From Oligoflexia bacterium (lineage in GTDB: Bacteria; Bdellovibrionota; Bdellovibrionia; JABDDW01), in assembly GCA_016715815.1 (NCBI GenBank), contig JADJXN010000001.1:124001-188000 (forward strand): 64,000 bases of DNA. Direction: 5' to 3'. Below are positions 24,192 through 33,282 of this stretch, piece by piece. The translations under genes were made by a program, and so were the position numbers. Each line of letters starts with the position of its first letter. Position 1 is the first letter of the stretch. Under the pieces are notes generated by a model. The model was not told the DNA's origin, searched no databases, and saw only the letters and a list, made by a program, of their open reading frames with translations.

Positions 24192-26017
24192 TATGAAAAA
24201 CTTTCTATAAAGATTTTGGTATTTAAAATATTAAATAAAAACTTACTTTTACTATTACCTAGATCTGAATTTTTAATTAAATTCTCTACTTTATCTTTCT
24301 TGATAAAATCAAAAACAGGACTGTCGTCTAAAAGATAGGATCTTGCTTCAGGGTTTTTAACATCTAGCAAATCAAAAATTGGTGCATTAAAGCCCACTTT
24401 ACGTCTGTTGGTTATAATTTTTTCTGGAACAATTCCTTTCATGGAATCTCTAAGTATTGCTTTTGCCATCCCATCGCGGATCAAATATTTAGAAGGGATG
24501 GTATGGCAGAATTCAAATAAAGATCTATCTAAAAAGGGGGACCTATTTTCGATGGAGTAGTACATAGCATTAAGGTCGTCTTCATGGAGAATAACGGGTG
24601 TAGTTTCGCAAAAAATTTCGTTAAGCATGCGGTTACGTAAAAGATCATGAGTAATCTTTTTCTCTTTAAATTCTTCTTCCCAAGGTTTGCATAAAAATGA
24701 AGAAAACTCATGTGAGTCTAAATAAATATGATCTCTCATATTGGGGTTTTTGATAAATGCTTCAGGGTCTTGTAAAAAGGGATTACGAACTATTGGTTTT
24801 ATGTAGGTTTTCCAGTTTGCAAGACTTTGCTCATATTCGGGTGTATTGTAGATTTCGTAAAGATAAGCTAATTGATGATCATAGTAGCCAGTGTAAATTT
24901 CATCGGCGGCGGTGCCACTAATAGAAATCCTGTAGCCATGTTTTTTGATGCTCTCCATGAGAAGCCAATGTGTGTAATAAGTGATTGTATAAACGGGGGC
25001 ATCATGCTGCTTAATGAGCTCTTTAAGTCTTGGTATAAAATCTTTTGTATCAAGCTTGATTGAGGTATGCTTAACGCCTAATTCTTTAACAGCATAATCA
25101 ATCATATCTTGTTCTTCATAGCGCGCGTCAGTATTTGTAATTGTAAAACCATGTACGTCATAATTAAAAATATTTTTAGCAATTGAAATTAAAGAATTTG
25201 AATCAACACCCCCGCTCATACAAAATGCCAAGGGCACATCTGCGCGAAGGCGCAATTTTATAGATTTAATAAGAGCCTCTTTTGCGCCCTTTACAGCTTC
25301 TGAATAGGATAAGTCATCATTTTGTTGAAATGAAGGCTTCCAGTATTTTTCAGTATGTTGGTTTCCTGTTTCTGATATTTTTAGTACTGATGCCGCATCT
25401 ACTTCTTTTAACCCTTCAAAAAAAGTTTCCTTTGTTTTATACAAAGACTTATATCCATTAATTAAAAAACGATTTAAGTGATTATAATTTAACGGAAGTT
25501 TTCTATTAAGTAGTTCAAAAATAAATTTAACTTCTGACCCAAAGTAAACACCAGTTGAGTCTGTATAAGTATAAAGCGGTTTTTCACCAAAACGATCACG
25601 ACTTAATTGTAAAGTGCCCTCATTCTTATCATAAAGCGCATAGGCCCACATTCCCTCGCATTTATCTAGCCCCGAAACGCCATCTCTAATGAGGGTGTGA
25701 ATTAATACTTCGGTGTCAGATAGAGTCTGGTATTCAAAATTATTTTTTTCGTTCTCAGCTTTAAGTTCTAGGTAATTATAGAGCTCACCATTAAATGCTA
25801 AAACATGATTACCCATGTGAAAAGGTTGATTTGCTCTGTCGTCTAGGTCGATTATATTAAGCCTGCTATGTAGTAAGTATACTGTGTTCCCATATTTATT
25901 AGTATGTGTGAATATAGAGGCAGAATCAGGGCCACGCCTGCGCATTTTATTTAAACAGTTTTTAATAGATGACTCATTTAAATTTTGAGTACCAAAATAT
26001 CCTGCTATGCCACACAT
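24191..26017 (-). CDS. asnB: Asparagine synthase (glutamine-hydrolysing)
   Basis: A 608-residue protein. MCGIAGYF places the Cys2 nucleophile of the class II glutaminase domain, with RRGPD and FNGELYNY as further glutaminase motifs. The synthetase domain has CMSGGVDSNS at about residue 267 as its PP-loop, then EERYEEQ-type and FLDRSLFEFC motifs. Such proteins release ammonia from glutamine and amidate an acid through an adenylate. Locus-associated copies may serve the glycan rather than asparagine supply. It sits between a NeuB-type gene and the sugar amidotransferase gene, overlapping the latter by one base (TAATG), so I infer it is their nitrogen donor or modifies a uronic acid to its amide. 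Confidence 0.85.
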   Translation of the reverse strand: MCGIAGYFGTQNLNESSIKNCLNKMRRRGPDSASIFTHTNKYGNTVYLLHSRLNIIDLDDRANQPFHMGNHVLAFNGELYNYLELKAENEKNNFEYQTLSDTEVLIHTLIRDGVSGLDKCEGMWAYALYDKNEGTLQLSRDRFGEKPLYTYTDSTGVYFGSEVKFIFELLNRKLPLNYNHLNRFLINGYKSLYKTKETFFEGLKEVDAASVLKISETGNQHTEKYWKPSFQQNDDLSYSEAVKGAKEALIKSIKLRLRADVPLAFCMSGGVDSNSLISIAKNIFNYDVHGFTITNTDARYEEQDMIDYAVKELGVKHTSIKLDTKDFIPRLKELIKQHDAPVYTITYYTHWLLMESIKKHGYRISISGTAADEIYTGYYDHQLAYLYEIYNTPEYEQSLANWKTYIKPIVRNPFLQDPEAFIKNPNMRDHIYLDSHEFSSFLCKPWEEEFKEKKITHDLLRNRMLNEIFCETTPVILHEDDLNAMYYSIENRSPFLDRSLFEFCHTIPSKYLIRDGMAKAILRDSMKGIVPEKIITNRRKVGFNAPIFDLLDVKNPEARSYLLDDSPVFDFIKKDKVENLIKNSDLGNSKSKFLFNILNTKIFIESFS

Positions 26018-26021
26018 CTTG

Positions 26022-27071
26022 TTACCTTAAATGTTCTAAAGTGATTTGCTCACCTTGGTTGAGATTCTTTAAAAGTGTTTTGCCCAAGATTTTATCTTCA
26101 TCACCAGGAGGTAGGCCATGTCCTGGTCGGGTCCAACTAAGATCTGCCAGCGTTAGCGATGTTCCAGCTTTGATAAAATTTTTTGCAGAAATTGATCTTC
26201 TTACTAATGCTCTATTTGCTAATTCACACTCCTGCAGATTTTTTTGCCCAGATCCCAAATAGGCATCTGCCCCTGGTATTTCATTAATAATTTCTTTAGA
26301 GGTTAAATTATTTATTTTTTTAACGAGCATCTTCATTTCTGCGGGGTCGGCGGAAAGTTTGTGGTCTCTAAATTCTGACTGATTTTTATTGATGGTGAAA
26401 TGTTTTTCTATAATTCGAGCGCCTTGTACAGTAGCTAACAATGCAGCATCAATTCCTAAAGTGTGGTCTGAATAACCAATAGAGCAACCTAATTCGCTTT
26501 TTAGTGTGTGAATGGCGCGCAGATTAGCTTGCTCGGGTGGAACAGGGTAGCATGTTACGCAATGAAGAACAGCGAGTTCTTTGTTTGATGATGTTTGTTT
26601 TAAACCGTGTTCTATTACATGTTTTGATTTTTTTAGTTGCTCAAGGCTAGTCAAGCCGCTGGATAAAATAATAGGTTTATTAAAAGTGGATACTTTTTCA
26701 AGTAAAGGGTAAAAACTACTATCACTTGATGCAATTTTAATAAAATCAACAATATTATTTAAATAATCTGCACTTTCTAAATCAAGCGGGGTAGATCCAA
26801 AAAGTAGGCCTAAGCTTTTGGCAAGCTTACTTAATTTTTCAAATTGAGAATATTTTAATTCGAATGATTTGAGTCGGGAAAATCTGGCTTCGTCTGTGGA
26901 CCTACTTTGAAAAAATTCAGTTTTAAATGTTTGAAATTTAACTGCTTGTACTCCGGTTTCGGCAGCGCGTCCTACCATTTCTTCGGCTAATGTATAGCTG
27001 CCCTCATGGTTGTTGCCAATTTCTGCTATGACTAAAATTTTTTGATCTGTATTTGTATTTCCAATAAGCAT
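26022..27071 (-). CDS. N-acetylneuraminate/legionaminate/pseudaminate synthase family (NeuB-like)
   Basis: A 349-residue protein. VIAEIGNNHEGS begins the TIM-barrel, with the Glu and His of the NeuB metal and phosphoenolpyruvate site. AVKFQTFK, HCVTCYP and IGYSDHT are diagnostic barrel motifs. The last 65 residues form the SAF (antifreeze-like) domain, seen in VRRSISAKNFIKAGTSL. The enzyme condenses phosphoenolpyruvate with a N-acyl hexose to make a nonulosonic acid. The operon includes an SDR and a DegT aminotransferase, but no PseG/LegG-type hydrolase gene, and the cytidylyltransferase is far away. The specific nonulosonate cannot be named. Confidence 0.85.
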   Translation of the reverse strand: MLIGNTNTDQKILVIAEIGNNHEGSYTLAEEMVGRAAETGVQAVKFQTFKTEFFQSRSTDEARFSRLKSFELKYSQFEKLSKLAKSLGLLFGSTPLDLESADYLNNIVDFIKIASSDSSFYPLLEKVSTFNKPIILSSGLTSLEQLKKSKHVIEHGLKQTSSNKELAVLHCVTCYPVPPEQANLRAIHTLKSELGCSIGYSDHTLGIDAALLATVQGARIIEKHFTINKNQSEFRDHKLSADPAEMKMLVKKINNLTSKEIINEIPGADAYLGSGQKNLQECELANRALVRRSISAKNFIKAGTSLTLADLSWTRPGHGLPPGDEDKILGKTLLKNLNQGEQITLEHLR

Positions 27072-27074
27072 AAA

Positions 27075-28094
27075 TTATTTAGAAATAGATTTATACCAAT
27101 CGATATACTTCACAAAACCAACATCTAGCGGAAACGATGGCTTATAACCGATTAGTCTTTGCGCTTTTTCTACTGAAAGTGTTCCACGATCTGGGCTGAG
27201 TTTGTCTTTTGGTAGGTATTTAATTTTAGCTGAGGGGAAGTGCTTATTTAAAATATCGGCCATTTGGGCAATGGAACGAGATTCACCGTAGGTAATATTA
27301 AATATTTCATTTTTAGATTTAGGATTATCTATCACACAACAAACACCGTTTACTAAGTCTTGTATATAGGTAAAGTCTAAACGGTCATCTCCTGTGCCAT
27401 TAATAGTGATTTCGGCATTTCGAAGTGCATTTTCTATAAAAATCTGGCCTACACGGCGGCTTACACAGCGTTCACCATATAAAGCAGAGGGGCGAATGAT
27501 GGTGTAGTTAAGGCCAAACACTTGATTATAGGCCATAACAATTTTTTCTCCTGCAAATTTTAGAGCCCCATAAATTCCCAAGGGTTCGCACGGAGTTTTT
27601 TCTGTAACAAAACCATCGGGGAAGTTTCCATAAACCATACTAGAAGAAAAATAAATAAAATGCTCAACATTACCACGTGAAGCATCTAAAGCATTTTCTA
27701 AAGTTCTTAAGCTATGGTCAAAAGTGCTGTAAGGGTCTTTGTTTGATCTATCTGCATGAGCTACTGCTGCTAGTAAAACTACAACCTGGGGCTTAATGGC
27801 GCCAAGTTTGGCTGATAAATTATGATACTCTCGAGCATCTTGCACATGCACAGGCACTTTTGCTTCTCTGAGTAAAGCCATACGCTCTTGAATAATTTTT
27901 GTATAAAAATCACGATTTGGGTTTTCACTCACTGTGGATTGAAAAGAAAGAAGATTGTTAACAGACATGCTATCAATAACATGAACATCGTGTCCCTGAG
28001 TAGCTAATTCTAAAGCTAGGTTATGGCCAATAAAACCGGCGCCGCCAATTAAGGCTATTCTTTTTGGATTAGGATTTTTTATGTTTTCTTTCAT
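27075..28094 (-). CDS. NAD-dependent epimerase/dehydratase (extended SDR)
   Basis: A 339-residue protein. IALIGGAGFIGHNLA (about residues 13-27) is the NAD-binding G-x-x-G-x-x-G motif. The catalytic tyrosine and lysine are in IYGALKFAGEK, preceded by FSSSMVYG. It modifies a nucleotide-linked sugar, for example by 4-epimerisation or 4,6-dehydration. It lies between the NeuB-type gene and an aminotransferase gene at spacings of three bases each, so the three probably work in sequence, with this enzyme preparing the keto sugar that the aminotransferase accepts. Substrate assignment from sequence alone is not safe. Confidence 0.85.
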   Translation of the reverse strand: MKENIKNPNPKRIALIGGAGFIGHNLALELATQGHDVHVIDSMSVNNLLSFQSTVSENPNRDFYTKIIQERMALLREAKVPVHVQDAREYHNLSAKLGAIKPQVVVLLAAVAHADRSNKDPYSTFDHSLRTLENALDASRGNVEHFIYFSSSMVYGNFPDGFVTEKTPCEPLGIYGALKFAGEKIVMAYNQVFGLNYTIIRPSALYGERCVSRRVGQIFIENALRNAEITINGTGDDRLDFTYIQDLVNGVCCVIDNPKSKNEIFNITYGESRSIAQMADILNKHFPSAKIKYLPKDKLSPDRGTLSVEKAQRLIGYKPSFPLDVGFVKYIDWYKSISK

Positions 28095-28097
28095 TTT

Positions 28098-29249
28098 TTA
28101 ACCTCTTTTTAATTTTTGAATCACTTGCTTTAAACTATCAGCAACGTAATTAACATCTTCCTCATTTAAATGGGGCCCAACGGGCAGCGCTACGGACGTG
28201 TCACTGATCAGAGATGCTACGGGAAACGCATTGTCTGCATAATGATATTTATTTTTATAGTAACTAAATTGGTGTACCGCTTGTGGGTAGTAAACACTTG
28301 ATCCCACACCCAATTCTTTAAGCGATGTTAAAACCTGAGTACGCTTTTTACTTAAATTACCTTTTAAAATAACTGATAGGCAGTAGTAGCTACTTTCAAA
28401 AGGCCCATGGCTTGATTGGAAAAGCTGTACTTCATCAACTTCTTTAAGATGTTTTTCAAGAGCTTCGTAATTTCTTTTACGAGTTTTTAAAAAACCATCA
28501 ATACGTTTTAATTGCTCTATTCCTAAAGCTGCTTCAATTTCATTCATGCGGTAATTAAAGCCAAGCATGATGACATCATAAACTCCGGGTACAACACGCT
28601 CGCTAGGGGTGCGGTCCACACCAAAAGCTTTTTGAAAGGTAAGCTTTTTAGCCATGGCATCGTCTTTTAAGATCATCATTCCGCCTTCAGCGGTGGTGAT
28701 GTGTTTAACTGGGTAAAAAGAAAAAGTTCCTACATCGCCAAATAGGCCGGCGTGAATACCATCGTATTTTGTACCAATGGCTAAAGCGCAATCTTCAACC
28801 ACAAAAAGGTTATGCTTTTTAGCAATAGCCATAACTTTGGGCATATCCACAGGCATTCCTAAATAATGTACTACTGATAGAGCTTTTGTTTTTGGAGTAA
28901 TGGCTTTTTCAATTTGAGAAATATCAATATTACCGGTGTTTATCTCGGCATCCACAAAAATAGGTTTGCCACCACAAAGCTCCACAGCATGAACTGTTGC
29001 CACATGTGTTTGTGCGGGCACAATAACTTCATCGCCAGGTTTAATACCTAAATAAAAATAAGCTAGATGCAAACCCGCTGTACATGAAGAAACAGAAATA
29101 GCATGCGGGGCTTTTGTATATTGAGCGAATTTTTTTTCAAATTCTTTGGCAACAGGGCCATGAACTAAAGTGTCGCCTTCAAGAACCTTGGCAACAGCTT
29201 GTTTTTCTTCAGCACCAATGATGGGTCTAGCAAAGGGTACGTTTCTCAT
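28098..29249 (-). CDS. DegT/DnrJ/EryC1-family aminotransferase
   Basis: A 383-residue PLP enzyme. SSCTAGLH binds the phosphate, EDCALAIGT (about residues 152-160) lies over the ring, and FYPVKHITTAEGGM carries lysine K182. The N-terminus MRNVPFARPIIGAEEKQAV is normal for the family. It is the first gene of a minus-strand run with the SDR and NeuB-type genes (three-base gaps), consistent with PseC/LegC-like amination at C-4 of a UDP-4-keto sugar on the way to a nonulosonic acid. Two other DegT-family genes in the locus have clearly different ring-binding motifs. Confidence 0.85.
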   Translation of the reverse strand: MRNVPFARPIIGAEEKQAVAKVLEGDTLVHGPVAKEFEKKFAQYTKAPHAISVSSCTAGLHLAYFYLGIKPGDEVIVPAQTHVATVHAVELCGGKPIFVDAEINTGNIDISQIEKAITPKTKALSVVHYLGMPVDMPKVMAIAKKHNLFVVEDCALAIGTKYDGIHAGLFGDVGTFSFYPVKHITTAEGGMMILKDDAMAKKLTFQKAFGVDRTPSERVVPGVYDVIMLGFNYRMNEIEAALGIEQLKRIDGFLKTRKRNYEALEKHLKEVDEVQLFQSSHGPFESSYYCLSVILKGNLSKKRTQVLTSLKELGVGSSVYYPQAVHQFSYYKNKYHYADNAFPVASLISDTSVALPVGPHLNEEDVNYVADSLKQVIQKLKRG

Positions 29250-29341
29250 AATAGATTTTTGTACCCTATTTCAGAGGAGAAATGCTATTTAAAACTTATA
29301 ATTATGCAATGCGTAAAAGGTGTCAGGGGCTGAGTTAGTAA

Positions 29342-29366
29342 AGGCGCACAGATAGACTGTGCGCCT
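29342..29366 (-). terminator. Stem-loop terminator after the small secreted-protein gene
   Basis: AGGCGCACAG-ATAGA-CTGTGCGCCT is a perfect ten-base-pair stem with a five-base loop. On the minus strand it follows the stop at 29373-29375 and is followed by TTTAC. The T run is short, but the stem is strong and sits exactly at the gene end. Confidence 0.65.
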
Positions 29367-29372
29367 ATTAAT

Positions 29373-30005
29373 TTATCTTGGTCCAGCACAAATAGCTTGA
29401 ACAGCGGTGGCTGTGTATGAAGGGCTGCCAGAAATAGTTCTGCAATCAAGGTTAACTGCAGTTGCACTATTATCATTTGTTGAAATGCAGGTACCATAAG
29501 AGCCAGGGTGAAATAAATTAAATGTACATGATGGAACGTCTGAAAATGTTCCGCTTGTAAAATTAATTGTATAAACACCGTCTGATGTTCTTCCCACACT
29601 AGATACTGCACCAGATTGATTATAAATAGTACATGTGCTGCCGGAGCTTGAATCACATGCTGTAGATGCCGTTGAGCTACCGCTACCGCCAAAATAAACA
29701 TATTCAGTGCGGGTAGCTCCTGAGCTAACAACATTAACTGTGCCGCTCGGACCTGAAAGAGGAATCCAATTTGCAGAATTTGTGGGATCAGCACTTACAG
29801 GCAATCCATAAAATGCTGATGAGCCGCTGTCGTAAACAATAGAGCCAGCAGTGGCGGCAGCAAGGTTTGACCTATCTGAAACAACTGGTGCTGAAAAGTC
29901 ATAGGCGCCAGACAGCAAACTATAATTACCCAATTTTGCGGGTGTTGCCGCGGTTGCATTTGTTATTCCGTACAACAACATTAAAATAAAAAATCCGTTT
30001 TTCAT
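29373..30005 (-). CDS. Unrecognised small secreted protein, Ser/Thr/Gly-rich
   Basis: A 210-residue protein with a Sec signal peptide (KNGFFILMLLYGITNATAAT, cleavage near residue 20). The mature part is rich in Ser, Thr, Gly and Ala and has four or more cysteines in its second half (TACDS, STCTIY, PSCTF, GTCIS, LDCRT, AICAG) that may form disulfides. It resembles phage-tail-fibre or adhesin tails in composition only. AAGGAG lies at ideal distance before the ATG. The gene stands apart from its neighbours, with its own predicted promoter (30048-30076) and terminator (29342-29366), so it is a single transcript set inside the polysaccharide locus. Confidence 0.75.
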   Translation of the reverse strand: MKNGFFILMLLYGITNATAATPAKLGNYSLLSGAYDFSAPVVSDRSNLAAATAGSIVYDSGSSAFYGLPVSADPTNSANWIPLSGPSGTVNVVSSGATRTEYVYFGGSGSSTASTACDSSSGSTCTIYNQSGAVSSVGRTSDGVYTINFTSGTFSDVPSCTFNLFHPGSYGTCISTNDNSATAVNLDCRTISGSPSYTATAVQAICAGPR

Positions 30006-30047
30006 TTAACTCTCCTTAATTAAAGTTAGTATTTTTGCTTAAAATTG

Positions 30048-30076
30048 ATGATAGAGAAGCCAAGTGATGAGGTCAA
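30048..30076 (-). promoter_or_regulatory. Predicted sigma70-like promoter for the secreted-protein gene
   Basis: On the minus strand, TTGACC (30076-30071) and TATCAT (30053-30048) are separated by exactly 17 bases, about 43 bases before the start codon. This is close to consensus. Confidence 0.55.
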
Positions 30077-30145
30077 ATAAATAAAATTAGTTTAAATAAT
30101 TTCTAGACGGCACTCCTAACCATTATACTAGACTGGGCCCCCAAA

Positions 30146-31147
30146 TTATATGTAATTAACCTTTACTACTTTGTTTTCTTGCATGGCTTTTTCAATGGCA
30201 AAACAAACAGACATGGCATCAAAAACTTCATTTGTTTTAATGCAGTCAGCTTTTTTCTTACCAAGAATTGATTCAACAAATTGATAAATATAATCCCCTT
30301 TTGCAGCACCCGGATAAGGTGTTTTTATTTTTATTGCCGCTTTTTGTGATTCACGATCTTTAAAAAGATAACCCTGTTTAAATCCATTTTTAAATGTGCC
30401 TTTTGTTCCAAAAACAGAAACAGCATGAAAATGTGGGAATACACATCCAAAATTGGCAGTAACTTTAGCTACTAAGCCATTTTCAAATTTTAAAATGGAG
30501 CTCACCATATCATTAAATTTATATGCAGTATTTTTTGTGGCAATTTTATTTCCAAAAGCACTCACTTCTAAAACTTTACTATCAAAAAGCCACAATAAAA
30601 GATCAACCATATGAACCCCACCACCATAAATAACTGAATAAAATGGAATTTCACTTCTCCATCCGGAAGTTATTTTATGTATGCGGCCGTATAAGTAATC
30701 TGCTTCAATATAATAGGGAATTCCCAACTCGTTTTGATTTAAGAGTTTTTTTAACTCTAAAAAACGGGGGTAGCGTCTTAAAATAAGGTTTGAAGAAAGC
30801 TTTAACTGAGGGTTGGCATCTAATATTTTTCTAATTTGCTGGGCTTCGTGTTCAAACAATACAAAAGGCTTTTCTACAAAAACATGTTTGCCATTTTTGA
30901 GAGCAGTTAAAATTTGTTCAAAATGAAAGTTATCAAAACTTGCAATTGATACCACGCTGATTTGTGGATCATTTAAAACATCTTCAGCTTTTTGAGTTGT
31001 ATTTAATCCAGGGTATTTTCTAGCAACAGACACAAGCTTTTTTTGATCAAAATCACAAACTGAGATCACTTTACACTGCGGATGGGATTGGTATCCTGCT
31101 ATATGTGCTTCACCTACACCTAAACCAATTATACCTGCTTTAATCAT
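30146..31147 (-). CDS. Gfo/Idh/MocA-family oxidoreductase (WbpB-like position)
   Basis: A 333-residue protein. AGIIGLGVGEAH is the NAD(P)-binding Rossmann start, GKHVFVEKPFV (about residues 88-98) is the family's E-K-P motif, and GGGVHMVDLLLW carries the catalytic-region His and Asp. In WbpB-type enzymes this activity oxidises the 3-OH of UDP-GlcNAc uronic acid. A WbpA-like UDP-sugar dehydrogenase gene lies just across at 31942-33282. The two are divergent, with a GT2 gene in between whose end overlaps this start by four bases. The link to WbpB is inferred from the context. Confidence 0.75.
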   Translation of the reverse strand: MIKAGIIGLGVGEAHIAGYQSHPQCKVISVCDFDQKKLVSVARKYPGLNTTQKAEDVLNDPQISVVSIASFDNFHFEQILTALKNGKHVFVEKPFVLFEHEAQQIRKILDANPQLKLSSNLILRRYPRFLELKKLLNQNELGIPYYIEADYLYGRIHKITSGWRSEIPFYSVIYGGGVHMVDLLLWLFDSKVLEVSAFGNKIATKNTAYKFNDMVSSILKFENGLVAKVTANFGCVFPHFHAVSVFGTKGTFKNGFKQGYLFKDRESQKAAIKIKTPYPGAAKGDYIYQFVESILGKKKADCIKTNEVFDAMSVCFAIEKAMQENKVVKVNYI

Positions 31148-31914
31148 AGGCTGTGACGTATGTAATCCTTTTGGGTTTTCTTCTTCAGGGGATTATAGCG
31201 GTCTGGTAGTTGAGTGAAAGCCTCGCTTTTATCAACTAAAAGATTAAATTTTACCAAATGAATAAGGGCCGCCACGCCATCTTTCCAGTTTATTTTTTTA
31301 CCCTGCAAGCGTGTGCGTGGGTAGTAGGCAATAGGCAGCTCAAAAATTCTGGCAGAAGTTTTAGCTATATAGGCTGTTAGCTCAATTTCAATTCCAAAAC
31401 GTCTTGAAGTTAATTTCATTGATTTTAATAAATCAGACCTAAAAGCTTTGTAACAAGTTTCCATGTCTGTGAGGTAAATTCCAGATAGCATATTGCTTAA
31501 AATAGTGAGTAGACGGTTTACAAAGTAATGATAGGTTCTATGCACCTGGTAAACATTTTTTTTAAAGCGGCTTCCGTAAACCACATCTGCGCGGTTTTGG
31601 ATTAAAGGCTCAAGCAAAGCTGGTACGTCATTGGGGTCATACTCATAATCAGCATCTTGAATTATTATAATATCGCCAGTGGTAATGCCATTAATAACAG
31701 CATTTCCCTTGCCAAGGTTGGTGGTGTGCTCAATTAATTTATAGCCATACTTTGGTTGAAGCTGACGTAAAATTTCTCCTGATTGGTCCTTAGAGTAGTC
31801 GTTAACAAAAATCCATTCGCGCTCTAAAGGGCAGGGGGCATTGTAAAGATAGTCAATGACCTCGCTTAAATGCTTTTCTTCGTTATAAACGGGTACGATT
31901 ACGCTTAATTTCAT
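31144..31914 (-). CDS. Glycosyltransferase family 2 (polyprenyl-phosphate-sugar type)
   Basis: A 256-residue GT-A protein like dolichol-phosphate mannosyltransferases. It starts LSVIVPVYNEEKHLSEVI, has DIIIIQDADYEYDPND (about residues 90-105) with the DxD-type metal site, and YGSRF then TDMETCYKAFR as the acceptor segment. It has no C-terminal transmembrane anchor. It probably loads a sugar on polyprenyl phosphate for a membrane transferase. A candidate user is the polytopic protein at 38141-39304. It overlaps the oxidoreductase gene by four bases and starts 27 bases from the divergent dehydrogenase gene. Confidence 0.85.
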   Translation of the reverse strand: MKLSVIVPVYNEEKHLSEVIDYLYNAPCPLEREWIFVNDYSKDQSGEILRQLQPKYGYKLIEHTTNLGKGNAVINGITTGDIIIIQDADYEYDPNDVPALLEPLIQNRADVVYGSRFKKNVYQVHRTYHYFVNRLLTILSNMLSGIYLTDMETCYKAFRSDLLKSMKLTSRRFGIEIELTAYIAKTSARIFELPIAYYPRTRLQGKKINWKDGVAALIHLVKFNLLVDKSEAFTQLPDRYNPLKKKTQKDYIRHSL

Positions 31915-31941
31915 TTAAGCCACAACATACCATTGACAAAA

Positions 31942-33282
31942 ATGAAGCTCAATACGTATCTTGCCTCTATGAATCAAAAGCTGGGATTAGCCACAAAAAT
32001 CAATGAAAAATCAGCCAATATAGGCATTGTGGGTTTAGGTTATGTAGGTCTTCCTTTAGCCCTTTCTTTTGTTGAAGCGGGCTTTAAAGTTATTGGTTTT
32101 GAAATTGATGATTTTAAAACATCAAAAATTAAAAATAACGAAAGCTATTTAAAGCACATATCTAGTGAGCGAATTCAAGTCGCTATCAAGACGCGCCGCT
32201 TTGAAACAACAGCTGATTACAAATTAGCTCATGAAGCGGATGCCTTAATAATTTGTGTCCCTACACCTTTAGATCATCATCTTGAGCCAGATATGTCTTT
32301 TGTAAAAGATACCATTAATGCTCTAAAACCCAGTTTTAGAAAAGGGCAAGTCATTAGCCTTGAAAGCACTGTGTACCCTGGAGCCACTGATGAAGAAGTG
32401 GTAAGTGTACTTGAGGCACAAAATTTTAAAGTGGGAGAAGATGTTTTTGTTTTATTTTCCCCTGAAAGAGAAGACCCTGGGAATGCAAAATTTCATACAA
32501 CAAATATCCCAAAAGTTGTAGGCGGAACAACGCCAACATGCTTAGAAGTAGGTGTAACACTTTACAATCAAGTTATTGAAAAAGTAGTTCCTGTTAGCTC
32601 AACCCGAGCTGCAGAGATGACAAAACTTTTAGAAAACATTTATCGTGCTGTAAACATTGGCTTAGTTAATGAGCTAAAAACTGTGGCAGATAAAATGGGA
32701 ATTAATATTTGGGAAGTCATTGATGCTGCAGCCACAAAGCCTTTTGGTTTTACGCCATTTTACCCAGGTCCTGGGCTTGGTGGGCACTGCATCCCTATTG
32801 ACCCATTTTATTTAACCTGGAAGGCAAAAGAATATGGAGTGCACACAAGATTTATTGAATTAGCAGGACAGACAAACTGGGCCATGCCAGAGTGGGTAGT
32901 GAGTAAAGTAGTTGAAGCTCTTAATCAAAATGCTAAGGCTGTCAAGGGCTCAAAAATTTTGGTGTTAGGTTTGGCTTACAAAAAAAATATTGAAGACATG
33001 CGTGAGTCCCCATCTGCAGAGCTGATTAAATTATTGAGTGCTAAGGGAGCACAGCTCTATTATGCAGACCCATACATCCCTGTTTATGAATCTGAACATG
33101 AACCAAAAATCAAAATGGAATCCGTGAGTGTAAACCCACAAGTGCTTTCTGAAATGGATTGTGTATTATTGGCTACAGACCATGATATTTTTGACTATAA
33201 CTTAATTCAAAAAGAATCAAAATTAGTAGTAGATACAAGGGGAAGGTACCGTAAAGCCCTACCCAATGTTGTTCTAGCTTAA
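31942..33282 (+). CDS. UDP-sugar dehydrogenase (WbpA-like, UDP-GlcNAc to uronic acid)
   Basis: A 446-residue protein. ANIGIVGLGYVGLPLALSF is the NAD-binding start, SLESTVYPGATDEEV and FVLFSPEREDPGN are family motifs, and GLGGHCIPIDPFYL contains the catalytic cysteine. ILVLGLAYKKNIEDMRESP begins the C-terminal UDP-binding domain. The FSPEREDPGN sequence is typical of UDP-N-acetylglucosamine 6-dehydrogenases (WbpA/WbpO) rather than UDP-glucose dehydrogenases. I chose the ATG at 31942 over a TTG at 31933; neither has a clear ribosome-binding site. The flavoprotein gene begins at the next base after the stop codon. Confidence 0.8.
   Translation: MKLNTYLASMNQKLGLATKINEKSANIGIVGLGYVGLPLALSFVEAGFKVIGFEIDDFKTSKIKNNESYLKHISSERIQVAIKTRRFETTADYKLAHEADALIICVPTPLDHHLEPDMSFVKDTINALKPSFRKGQVISLESTVYPGATDEEVVSVLEAQNFKVGEDVFVLFSPEREDPGNAKFHTTNIPKVVGGTTPTCLEVGVTLYNQVIEKVVPVSSTRAAEMTKLLENIYRAVNIGLVNELKTVADKMGINIWEVIDAAATKPFGFTPFYPGPGLGGHCIPIDPFYLTWKAKEYGVHTRFIELAGQTNWAMPEWVVSKVVEALNQNAKAVKGSKILVLGLAYKKNIEDMRESPSAELIKLLSAKGAQLYYADPYIPVYESEHEPKIKMESVSVNPQVLSEMDCVLLATDHDIFDYNLIQKESKLVVDTRGRYRKALPNVVLA

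Noticed and set aside
29285..29794. 169-residue open frame on the minus strand
   Set aside because: It is an overlapping frame of the small secreted-protein gene (29373-30005). It has no ribosome-binding site, lies across the terminator stem, and its composition is abnormally rich in Leu, Gln and His.
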